Origin: Chitinophagaceae bacterium | Lineage (GTDB): Bacteria; Bacteroidota; Bacteroidia; Chitinophagales; Chitinophagaceae | Assembly (NCBI GenBank): GCA_016722465.1 | Contig: JADKJC010000001.1 | Span: 1,674,001 to 1,738,000, forward strand | Direction: 5' to 3' | Length of the DNA: 64,000 nucleotides | Shown: in pieces, positions 9,056 to 17,079 of the stretch | How positions within the stretch are numbered: the stretch's first letter is position 1 | Layout of the letters: each line of letters starts with the position of its first letter | Made by a program: the position numbers and the translations under genes | Notes under the pieces: generated by a model | Told to the model about the DNA's origin: nothing | The model's input: only the letters and a program-made list of their open reading frames with translations | The model's database searches: none

Positions 9056-10198
9056 ATGAAAAAACTTTTACCGGCAATTACTTTACTGTTTGTTTTAGCA
9101 TCATGCAAAACCAGCAAAGATTATTTGGCACACAGTAATGAAGACAAAACACTGTATGATGTAGTGAAGCAATTAAACAAAAAACCAACGGATGAACTGG
9201 CCACGAAAGCGCTGTCCGTGGTTTACGCTCAGTTGCAACGAATCCATTTAGACAGGATTGAAGCTTATAAAGGTTATACAGAACTGAGCCGCTGGGACAG
9301 AGTGTTAACAGAATACAGAACTTTGCAGGACATGTATAATGCGGTGTTGAATTCTGCCAATGCCAGCGCATTGATTGCTCCGGTTAATTATCAAAAAGAA
9401 ATGGAGTACACCCGGTTAACAGCTGCCGATGAGTACTACGCAACAGGCATGAGTTACCTGGAAAAGGACAACAGGGAAGATGCCCGTAAAGCTTATGCAG
9501 CTTTTCAAAAAGCCAATGGCTGGATAGCAGGTTATAAAAACAGCAGGGCGATGATCGATACTGCAAAGGAAAATAGTATCGTGAATGTTGTGATCCACCC
9601 GGTGCAGGACAACAGTTTTTTCTTTAACAGCAGCTGGAGCAACAACAGTTCCGGTTTCAACAGTGACAATATTCCGCAAAACCTGGTAAGAGACCTCGGT
9701 GGTAATTATGCCGGCAGGTATCCTGCAAGATTTTATACCGACTGGCAAGCCAGCCGTGAGAACATAATCCGGGGCTGGCTGGTTGATCTTACCTTACGTG
9801 ACGTGGATTTTCCAAGGCCTTCCGTTTATAACTATACCAGGAACTTAAGCAGGAATGTAGAGGTTGGAAAAGATACATCCGGGAAAGCCATATACCAGAA
9901 AGTAACTGCAACATTGCACATTCAACGCCAATCATTCAATGCAAAGGCTCAAATGGACATGAACATAACAGAGACGGCCAGCCGAAAAAACATTTTGTTT
10001 GATAGTTTTAGTGACAATTATAGCTGGCAGGAAGAAGTGGCTTCTTATTCAGGCGACAGCAGGGCACTTGCCAACAGCGACTGGACCTTGATTAACAACC
10101 GCTACAATATGCCTACCAAAGAAGAAGTGCTGAGCGAATTGTACAAGGGCATTTATCCTCAAATAAAAAACAGGATTGGTACTGCGGTGGATTGGTAA
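9056..10198 (+). CDS. Lipoprotein of unknown function
   Basis: A 380-residue protein with a lipoprotein signal: MKK, hydrophobic stretch and lipobox LASC (Cys about residue 18), so it is expected in the outer or inner membrane facing the periplasm. Residues about 115-150 (EYYATGMSYL, DARKAYAAF) look like a TPR-type helical hairpin; the rest is beta-rich with no recognised catalytic motif. The start is set by the lipobox and by GAGGAAAT just upstream; a longer frame from 8972 would begin inside the cysS terminator. Function unknown. Confidence 0.8.
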   Translation: MKKLLPAITLLFVLASCKTSKDYLAHSNEDKTLYDVVKQLNKKPTDELATKALSVVYAQLQRIHLDRIEAYKGYTELSRWDRVLTEYRTLQDMYNAVLNSANASALIAPVNYQKEMEYTRLTAADEYYATGMSYLEKDNREDARKAYAAFQKANGWIAGYKNSRAMIDTAKENSIVNVVIHPVQDNSFFFNSSWSNNSSGFNSDNIPQNLVRDLGGNYAGRYPARFYTDWQASRENIIRGWLVDLTLRDVDFPRPSVYNYTRNLSRNVEVGKDTSGKAIYQKVTATLHIQRQSFNAKAQMDMNITETASRKNILFDSFSDNYSWQEEVASYSGDSRALANSDWTLINNRYNMPTKEEVLSELYKGIYPQIKNRIGTAVDW

Positions 10199-10246
10199 AA
10201 AGCAAAAAACCAGGAAGTTGTTCCGGGGTTTGAGTTTTATTGCTAT

Positions 10247-10613
10247 TTAGCGAAAGATATTTTCCTTTTTTAGTTTGTCAAAAGATTTATAATACTTCTT
10301 GTACTCAACATAGAAACGTAATAAACCGGGAGTTAATAAATGTCTGAAACTGGATTTTTTATTTGAATATTCAACCATTAAAAGTGTTTCGCAATATGAA
10401 ACAATTAATGCATTTTAAATGTCAGGATCAACCTGTTCAATTCGTTTTTCTATAAAGTTAAAACATCGCATGAGCTCATTTAAATGATTTGATTCAAGCC
10501 GGTTTATGCTGTATGCAGCATAATATTCCATCTTATACTGTCATTAGTTTCAAGTACTGCTGCATTTCAGGAAATGCCAACATTAGTTGTGATAAAAAAA
10601 TACCTGCTGTCAT
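10247..10613 (-). pseudogene. Decayed small gene (about 120 codons) with a frameshift and an internal stop
   Basis: On the minus strand an ATG at 10613 opens a coding-like frame (MTAGIFLSQL, LAFPEMQQYL) that stops at 10533-10535. One base out of register, a second frame begins about 10534 and runs MEYYAAYSIN, RCFNFIEKRI, then meets TAA at 10415-10417. The same frame continues past that stop as NALIVSYCETLLMVEYS and RFYVEYKKYYKSF to a final stop at 10247-10249. Together they read as one protein of about 120 residues with two lesions. The residue pattern vaguely recalls small Bacteroidota immunity-like DUF proteins, but I do not identify the family. It lies downstream of, and on the same strand as, the large secreted protein gene. 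Confidence 0.6.
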
Positions 10614-10701
10614 TGTGGCTAATGTTGATTGGAAAAAGAGGCTATTGTGAAAAATGCCCCTGGATTACTGTTGATTGTTTATTGGCAGTACATGTATATT
10701 G

Positions 10702-13044
10702 TTATTTCAATATCTCCAGTCCTCCACTTTCTGCAATCGTGATATTTACTCCGGTTAAAACTGTCAGACTTCGGATAGCAACTGAAGAGTTGATTACCAC
10801 ATTGCCTTCGCTGATAATAACATCGGTGCCGGTGCCCGGTAACATTCCACAGCTCCAGTTAGCAGGATTTTCCCAGGTGCTGTCCACGTTCCCTGTCCAG
10901 CGGTTTTTGAAAATAAGTTCCTCCACATTGCTGATAGAGTCAACACCTTCATAGCTGGCAATACAGCGGTATTTATATCCGTATAAATACGAAGAAAGCA
11001 ATGTAATTCTCAGGGTATCTGAAAAAACACCGGCGTACAAGGTGTCATCGGCGATAAGGTTTTCAAATCCATTTCCGGTATCTATTTGCCACTGGTACAT
11101 GTACCCGGTACCGACCGGATCGTAGCTAAAATAAGTGTTACCGCTTTCACAAATCTGTTTTACCGGTGGCGATGGTGTTATGGTATCTTTCTTTATGTAT
11201 TGTAGTAATGTTCCATTATCGCCACTTACAAAACCGTAGGTTGAATCAACCATATAAATGGAATATAAAGCGCCTGTGGTATTGACCGTGGTATCTTTTA
11301 GCCAGCCCGAACCATTGTAACTGAAAATTAACCCAGAGTCACCAGCGATCCACCCGTGGGTACTGTCCGTAAAATAAATGCTGTATAAATTTTGCACTGT
11401 CGGTAAACTGTCTTTTACCCATTCGGCACCATTGTATTTCAGCAGGGTGCCCAGGTTACCTACTGCCCAGGCAGCAGCAGAATCAATGGTGAAAACGCTG
11501 TTGAGCCTGTTGTCGGTAATGGCAGGTAAAATTTGCCAGCTGGTATCAAGGTGTTGAACCATCAAGCCACTGTCTCCCACACACCAACCGTTTCTTTTGT
11601 CAGAAAAATGAACACCAAAAGTTGACCTGCTGTCTAATGTGGCAGTGCTTAATAAGCTGTTGCTGTTATGATCATACAGTGCTATGGTGCTTTTAAATTC
11701 GCCGGAACCCCATACCAGAAACTGTCTGCAAATAAAAGCGGTGGTATCATCAAATACATGCATTTGCAGGTTGATAAAAGAAGTGTCTGGGCTGGAAGAT
11801 TCAATATTTTTGTTTATCCAGTATTGCCCATCCCATTCCATTAAATTGCCATTGGTGGCAAAGCCCAGGTCATTTGATAACATTCTTGAAACGGTATAAA
11901 ATGAATCGCTGGCCAGTGTTGGTATGGTATCATACCAGTCCCTGTCTGGCGGTATGGTAAGGTGTTGCCCGTTAAGCCAGATGTCTTTTTTACCAACGCC
12001 GGTCACATTATTAATCACATAGTCAACAGGAAGAATACTGGTACTGTCTAAATAGCGGATCGGGTAAGCGGCCCAGCTATAGTTTTGCATTAACTGCATC
12101 TTGCCTTCATTAAAATCTTCTGGTTTATTCTCTCCGATTTGTGATATGGCCCATGCTTTTCCAGGCTCAATTGTTTTTACGCTGATTAAATCTGATGCTA
12201 CAGCCGCCGGCCCCTCGGTCCAGGTTCCGTTTTCGTAAATTAAATTCCTGCTGCTGTCAGAAACGCTGATACCATAACCATCGTTGAGCATGGACAAATG
12301 ATACTGGCGATAATAGTTGGGAATATTTTCCGGTTGCCATTCATTAAAGTCTTTGTTGTAGCGGTAGATTCCCTGCTGCCCGGTGATAAAGCCACTGTCG
12401 GGGGACGAAAATTCAATATCATAGAGCATCTCGTCCAGGTAGCTGTTGATGGACCAGTGGCTGTCCGCATATTCACATACCACACCAAAGTTGCCAATAT
12501 CTGTTTGCAATAAACCGATCATCCATCCATGATCAGGACCATTGAAATAGATATCCCTGAAATTGATAAGGTTGGAAATACTATCCTGTTCAATACTATC
12601 CCCATCAATTTTTATTAAGGTGCCGCCATCTCCTGCAGTCCAACCCTTGCTGCTGTCAATCATAAAAATGGTATTCAGGGTTGGAATGCTGGTTTCTGTT
12701 TGCGGTATAGCAAAAAGAACAGCAAGGGAGTCACCATTATACTTTGCAATTTTACCATCATAAGAGCAAAGGAAAGTATTGGTTGTGTTTAATGTAAAAA
12801 CATTGGTATAAGTGAATTCGTCTGTCTCGTTTTTCTTAACTGGCTGCCAAAGCTGGTCTTTGTATTGAAGTAAATGATCGTTGTTTAAAATAAACCCATT
12901 GGAACTATCAGAAAAATGCATGGCCACTGGAATGAAAAATTCTTTATGCCTGACATACTTATAATTTAATGCAAGCGGTGTCCACTGAGCCTGCAGGTTA
13001 CCGGCAATAAAACAGATAATTAAAAGCAGAAAAACTTTTCTCAC
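10702..13044 (-). CDS. Large secreted protein with YCF48/beta-propeller-like repeats, Ig-like region and WxG..NW C-terminal module
   Basis: A 780-residue protein with a GTG start and signal peptide ending NLQAQ. The body holds repeated units such as YSIYFTDSTHGWIAGDSG and FTIDSAAAWAVGNLGTLLKY, each with a GWxxGDxG-like turn, typical of photosystem II stability factor-like (YCF48/BNR) propeller blades. An Ig-like stretch (YQWQIDTG to YKYRCIASYEG) precedes a C-terminal module of about 65 residues beginning RWTGNVDSTWENPANW. The same Ig-plus-module tail is found in the protein at 63012-64000, and the last module alone in the one at 30712. No catalytic residues were seen; cell-surface adhesion or scaffolding is a guess. 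Confidence 0.8.
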   Translation of the reverse strand: MRKVFLLLIICFIAGNLQAQWTPLALNYKYVRHKEFFIPVAMHFSDSSNGFILNNDHLLQYKDQLWQPVKKNETDEFTYTNVFTLNTTNTFLCSYDGKIAKYNGDSLAVLFAIPQTETSIPTLNTIFMIDSSKGWTAGDGGTLIKIDGDSIEQDSISNLINFRDIYFNGPDHGWMIGLLQTDIGNFGVVCEYADSHWSINSYLDEMLYDIEFSSPDSGFITGQQGIYRYNKDFNEWQPENIPNYYRQYHLSMLNDGYGISVSDSSRNLIYENGTWTEGPAAVASDLISVKTIEPGKAWAISQIGENKPEDFNEGKMQLMQNYSWAAYPIRYLDSTSILPVDYVINNVTGVGKKDIWLNGQHLTIPPDRDWYDTIPTLASDSFYTVSRMLSNDLGFATNGNLMEWDGQYWINKNIESSSPDTSFINLQMHVFDDTTAFICRQFLVWGSGEFKSTIALYDHNSNSLLSTATLDSRSTFGVHFSDKRNGWCVGDSGLMVQHLDTSWQILPAITDNRLNSVFTIDSAAAWAVGNLGTLLKYNGAEWVKDSLPTVQNLYSIYFTDSTHGWIAGDSGLIFSYNGSGWLKDTTVNTTGALYSIYMVDSTYGFVSGDNGTLLQYIKKDTITPSPPVKQICESGNTYFSYDPVGTGYMYQWQIDTGNGFENLIADDTLYAGVFSDTLRITLLSSYLYGYKYRCIASYEGVDSISNVEELIFKNRWTGNVDSTWENPANWSCGMLPGTGTDVIISEGNVVINSSVAIRSLTVLTGVNITIAESGGLEILK

Positions 13045-13065
13045 AAATGATAGTTTATAACGCTA

Positions 13066-13095
13066 CAAAGTTGCGTAAAATAGAAAAAAAGGCAA
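13066..13095 (-). promoter_or_regulatory. Predicted Bacteroidota-type promoter for the 13044 gene
   Basis: On the minus strand TTG (13095-13093) is followed after 19 bases by CAACTTTG (13073-13066), one mismatch from the TAnnTTTG consensus. It lies 22 bases upstream of the GTG start. Confidence 0.5.
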
Positions 13096-13137
13096 GATTT
13101 AGTTGTTAACCGTTTTTGTAAGGGGAATGGAAATTGG

Positions 13138-15255
13138 TTACTTAAAAACAGCATAAACAGCCCAGCTTAAAACATAAGCCAGCCCGGTCATATACAGCAA
13201 CTGTATAATGGGCCATTTCCAGCTACGGGTTTCTCTTTTTACTACAGCCAGCGTACTCATACACTGCATGGCAAAAACATAAAATATAAGCAGCGACAAA
13301 CCTGCTGCAAATGTATACACTTTAGTTCCATCCGGCCTCACAGCGGCTGCCATTTTTTGGCGCAGGGTGCTGCTGTTGTCATCTGCATCTTCACCTACGC
13401 TGTAAAGGGTGGCCATGGTACCTACAAAAACCTCTCTTGCTGCAAAAGAAGTGATCAAGGCAATGCCGATCTTCCAGTCAAATCCAAGGGGCCGTATTAC
13501 AGGTTCAATGGTTTTCCCCAAAATGCCGGCAAATGAGTTTTGGAGCAGTTCCGATTTTTTCTGCTTGTTCAATTCAACAGCCCGGGTAGGATTGTCTTTT
13601 GCCAACTGTTCGTATCTGGACTTAACCGCTGCCATTTTTTGTGGCGGTCCGAATGTGCTTAAACCCCATAGTAACAGGCTGATGATCATGATCACTTTGC
13701 CAGCATCAAACACAAATATCCTGGCTTTCTCTATCATGGTGGTCAATGCATTGGTCCACCTGGGGCTTCGGTATACCGGCAGTTCTAAAATAAAAAAACT
13801 CTTCTCTTTAATGTTGATGAATAATTTCATCACATAGGAAACAATGAGCGCCATTAACGTGCCAAGCAGGTAAAGCCCCATCATCACCAATCCCTGCAAG
13901 CTCAAAAAGCCCAAATATAATTTTGAAGGAATGATGAGTGAGATTAAAATGGTGTACACAGGTAGCCTGGCACTACAACTCATTAACGGCGTTACCATAA
14001 TGGTGAGCAGGCGTTCTTTTCGGTTCTCAATATTCCTTGCGGTCATTATTGCCGGTACTGCACAGGCAAAACCGCTGATCATCGGCATTACACTCTTGCC
14101 GTTTAAACCTACTTTACGCATGAGTTTGTCCGTAAGGAAACTAATCCTTGCCATATAACCAGTATCTTCCAGCAGGGTAATTAATCCAAACAGGATCATG
14201 ATTTGCGGAATAAAAACAAGGATACCGCTTAGCCCTGCCAGCACACCATTGATGAACAGATCGGCCCACCATGTTTCCGGTAACAGGTTGCTAAAAAAAC
14301 CACTCATTTTGCCAAAGCCCCATTCAATGCCATCCATGGGGTATTGAGCAATCCAGAATACACTTTGAAAGAGCAGGAATAAAACGGCAAGCAGGATTAG
14401 GTAACCCCACTTCCTGTGGAGCAAAAGCTTATCCAGTCTTTCAGTAAACAATGCCTTTTTAAGCGGATCAGCTTCTACCACCGTCAGCTGCATGATCTGC
14501 TTAATGCGCCCATAACGTTGCATGATCTCTTCAGCCTGTGTTTTGGTGGGATTAAAATTATTCTCCACTTCAGCAGTTTCAATACTGTTTTGTAAGGAAG
14601 CCGGTAAATCAAAATGTTCGTGGTTGATAAGAAAATGCAAAGCTTTATAATCGCTGATATCCGGAATGAGCTGTTTTACTTTTTCAATGGGTTTTTGAGC
14701 CAGCTCGAAGGTATTGATAAAAGAACGGGGATTGGAAAGATTGGCAGCTATGGTTTGCTCAATCATTTTTTTTATCGGCACAACACCTTTGTTCTTTCTG
14801 GGGTTTGAAGTAATTACCGGCACTCCCAGTTCCCTTTCTAACCCGGAGATGTCAATCTCGGTTCCCTTCTTTTGAGCCAGGTCCGTCATGGTCAGTACCA
14901 CAATTACCGGAATTTTCAGGTCGATGATTTGTGAGCAGAACAACAGGTTTCTTTTTAAATTGCTGGCATCGGCCACCAGCAACACCATATCGGGTTTGAT
15001 ATCCTTATCCTGGTGCAGCAATACTTTGTATGCTACCCATTCATCGCCCCTTTTTGGATAAAGGCTGTAAGTGCCCGGCAGGTCAATAATAGTTGCAGAA
15101 AGATTTTCATTGATCCTGCAGGCACCTGTTTTTTTATCAACGGTAACTCCCGGGAAGTTGCCTACCTTCTGGTTAAGGCCTGTGAGCAAATTGAATAAGG
15201 AGCTTTTACCACTATTAGGGTTGCCAACCAATGCTATATTAATGTTCTGTTTCAA
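13138..15255 (-). CDS. feoB: Ferrous iron transport protein B
   Basis: A 705-residue inner-membrane Fe(II) transporter with an N-terminal GTPase domain. G1 is GNPNSGKSS (about 11-19) and G3 is DLPGTYSL. G4 appears as TMTD instead of the usual NMxD. A helical spacer is followed by about ten TM segments with the Nucleoside_recog and FeoB_C motifs (ISGFACAVPAIMTAR, FAAREVFVGTMA with the Cys-bearing pore helix). There is no fused FeoA and no feoA next to it. It is transcribed divergently from meaB across a 260-bp gap. Confidence 0.95.
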   Translation of the reverse strand: MKQNINIALVGNPNSGKSSLFNLLTGLNQKVGNFPGVTVDKKTGACRINENLSATIIDLPGTYSLYPKRGDEWVAYKVLLHQDKDIKPDMVLLVADASNLKRNLLFCSQIIDLKIPVIVVLTMTDLAQKKGTEIDISGLERELGVPVITSNPRKNKGVVPIKKMIEQTIAANLSNPRSFINTFELAQKPIEKVKQLIPDISDYKALHFLINHEHFDLPASLQNSIETAEVENNFNPTKTQAEEIMQRYGRIKQIMQLTVVEADPLKKALFTERLDKLLLHRKWGYLILLAVLFLLFQSVFWIAQYPMDGIEWGFGKMSGFFSNLLPETWWADLFINGVLAGLSGILVFIPQIMILFGLITLLEDTGYMARISFLTDKLMRKVGLNGKSVMPMISGFACAVPAIMTARNIENRKERLLTIMVTPLMSCSARLPVYTILISLIIPSKLYLGFLSLQGLVMMGLYLLGTLMALIVSYVMKLFINIKEKSFFILELPVYRSPRWTNALTTMIEKARIFVFDAGKVIMIISLLLWGLSTFGPPQKMAAVKSRYEQLAKDNPTRAVELNKQKKSELLQNSFAGILGKTIEPVIRPLGFDWKIGIALITSFAAREVFVGTMATLYSVGEDADDNSSTLRQKMAAAVRPDGTKVYTFAAGLSLLIFYVFAMQCMSTLAVVKRETRSWKWPIIQLLYMTGLAYVLSWAVYAVFK

Positions 15256-15515
15256 ATCGCCCTGCTGTCAATTATCGGTATGATGAAATATAATCTGTAA
15301 AAATACTTTTTATCCGTGGTATCACCTTACGAAATGAGAAAGATGGTTTTAGTAATCGGGAGAAATAGAAATGTTGTTCGTTTGAACATAATTCAGGCTT
15401 ATATTTTCGGGGGGTATCAATGCAATTAAATGAGGCTTGTGATTTTTAAGGCTCCATTGACCATTCACCTCCTCCAACCTTTTTTGGAATTTGCATCAAT
15501 AACCTTGAATTTTGT

Positions 15516-16430
15516 TTGATGTGGCAGCAATATTTACAACAGATACAGCAGGGAGATGTTAAGGCATTGGCCCGTTGTATTTCTTTAGTAGAAAATGAGG
15601 TAACCGATTACGAGGATCTGCTGAAAATTCTGCCACCTTCAATTATGCCGGTCATCGGCATCACCGGCCCGCCCGGCGCAGGAAAAAGTACCCTGGTGGA
15701 TGCATTGATCGGGTTGATGGTAATGCAACAAAAGAAAGTAGGCATACTTTGCGTGGATCCGTCTTCACCATTTAATTTGGGTGCTTTACTGGGTGACAGG
15801 ATACGCATGAGTGAATGGTACAACAATCCCAATGTTTTTATCCGCTCGTTAGCCACCCGTGGTTCATTGGGTGGATTGCATCCTAAAATAATAGAGATAA
15901 GCGATTTGTTAAAAGCAGCGCCTTTTGATTATATCATTGTGGAAACTGTGGGTGTGGGGCAAAGTGAAATTGAAATTGCAGGATTGGCAGATGTGACGAT
16001 TGTAACCGTAGTACCGGAGGCAGGCGATGAAGTACAAACCATGAAAGCCGGCCTGATGGAGATCGCAGATATTTTTGTTGTGAATAAAAGTGATCGCCCC
16101 GATGCAGATTTGTTTGTAAAAAATTTAAAAACAATGCTGGCTCCGGCATTTCATACAAAGCATGCAGAGATACCGGTAATTAAAACAATCGCTTCTCAAA
16201 AAACAGGCATTGAAGAATTACTGAACGCTGTGATTAAACTTACGGACAACAATAAACAACCAACAACCAACGATAGACGTTCCTGGCTGCTGGCAGAAAA
16301 GGCTTATCATCTCATTCAACAAAAAAGGATGTTTGATGTTAATAAGGCAGAATTGAAAAATAAAATCGAAGCGGAAGGAAATAAATTTAATTTGTACCAG
16401 TTTATACAAAACTATCAGCAATGGAAATGA
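15516..16430 (+). CDS. meaB: Methylmalonyl-CoA mutase-associated GTPase MeaB (ArgK family)
   Basis: A 304-residue G3E-family P-loop GTPase that chaperones and protects B12-dependent methylmalonyl-CoA mutase. Visible motifs are GPPGAGKST (Walker A, about 51-59), VDPSSPF and LLGDRIRM, VETVGVGQSE (Walker B/G3) and NKSD (G4). The mutase genes are not adjacent. The end overlaps the next CDGSH gene in an ATGA junction, indicating coupling. Confidence 0.93.
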   Translation: MMWQQYLQQIQQGDVKALARCISLVENEVTDYEDLLKILPPSIMPVIGITGPPGAGKSTLVDALIGLMVMQQKKVGILCVDPSSPFNLGALLGDRIRMSEWYNNPNVFIRSLATRGSLGGLHPKIIEISDLLKAAPFDYIIVETVGVGQSEIEIAGLADVTIVTVVPEAGDEVQTMKAGLMEIADIFVVNKSDRPDADLFVKNLKTMLAPAFHTKHAEIPVIKTIASQKTGIEELLNAVIKLTDNNKQPTTNDRRSWLLAEKAYHLIQQKRMFDVNKAELKNKIEAEGNKFNLYQFIQNYQQWK

Positions 16431-16723
16431 TACCCAACGTAGGATTACCAAAAGTAGCAAAAGCCGAACCCGCCTGTGTAAAAGTAGAGCCTGGGAAGAT
16501 TTACTCCTGGTGTACCTGTGGCCTTAGTGAAAAGCAACCTTTTTGTGACGGGGCACACAAAAGTATTGAACCCACCATCAATGAACAGGGAGAATCCGGA
16601 ATGCCCTACCGCAGTTTAAAAGTGCAATTTGAAAAGGAAGAAGAAGTTTGGCTTTGCCAATGCAAGCAAACAAAAAACCCACCTTATTGTGATGGAAGCC
16701 ACCGCAGCCTCAAAAATGTATAA
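16427..16723 (+). CDS. CDGSH iron-sulfur domain protein (two CDGSH motifs)
   Basis: A 98-residue protein with two tandem CDGSH motifs: CTCGLSEKQPFCDGAH and CQCKQTKNPPYCDGSH. Each supplies three Cys and one His to a labile 2Fe-2S cluster, as in the mitoNEET family. The start at 16427 gives the ATGA overlap with meaB; an ATG six bases earlier (16421) is also possible. The role in bacteria is mostly unknown; redox or Fe-S handling is the family expectation. Confidence 0.88.
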   Translation: MIPNVGLPKVAKAEPACVKVEPGKIYSWCTCGLSEKQPFCDGAHKSIEPTINEQGESGMPYRSLKVQFEKEEEVWLCQCKQTKNPPYCDGSHRSLKNV

Positions 16724-16749
16724 TTGTTCCGAAAAAATAATCAGTTGTT

Positions 16750-16968
16750 TCAGACATTGCTGTTGCCTTTCCACCAGCGATAGCTAATAACACCCACAAT
16801 GGCAAAAGGAGCAATCATCAGGTACAGGATACCACTGTTAAGCCCTGATGCAGGCTTTTCACCCAGCTGCTGTGCCGTTTTGGTGCACATAGAGCACTGT
16901 GCATTCGCCGTGGTATGGATGAATAACAGGATGATGATAACTGAAAACAGGGTGAGGCACTTTTTCAT
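16750..16968 (-). CDS. Small exported membrane protein with CSMC motif
   Basis: A 72-residue protein with a signal peptide ending TANAQ, then C-S-M-C immediately after the predicted cleavage site. A conserved-looking KTAQQLGEKPASGLNSGILYL stretch leads into one TM helix and a short basic cytoplasmic tail. Small proteins of this layout recur in Bacteroidota; no function is known to me. The CxxC at the mature N-terminus would be positioned for a metal or thiol role in the periplasm. Confidence 0.7.
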   Translation of the reverse strand: MKKCLTLFSVIIILLFIHTTANAQCSMCTKTAQQLGEKPASGLNSGILYLMIAPFAIVGVISYRWWKGNSNV

Positions 16969-17023
16969 ACTGCAAAAATAACAAACGGCATTTGAAACTG
17001 TTTATTTGTTTAATAAAGAACAG

Positions 17024-17058
17024 GACAAAAAAAACACCCCCAACTAATTGGGGGTGTT
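17024..17058 (-). terminator. Rho-independent terminator of typA
   Basis: Perfect 11-bp inverted repeat AACACCCCCAA/TTGGGGGTGTT (17033-17043 and 17048-17058) with a CTAA loop. The A-rich run just before it on the plus strand gives the U tract for minus-strand transcripts. It sits 21 bp after the typA stop codon. Confidence 0.9.
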
Positions 17059-17079
17059 ACTATAAAAAGATTGTAATAA

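Noticed and set aside
10574..10954. 126-codon plus-strand ORF
   Set aside because: Overlaps the C-terminal module of the minus-strand secreted protein and the decayed gene; its translation has no family features.
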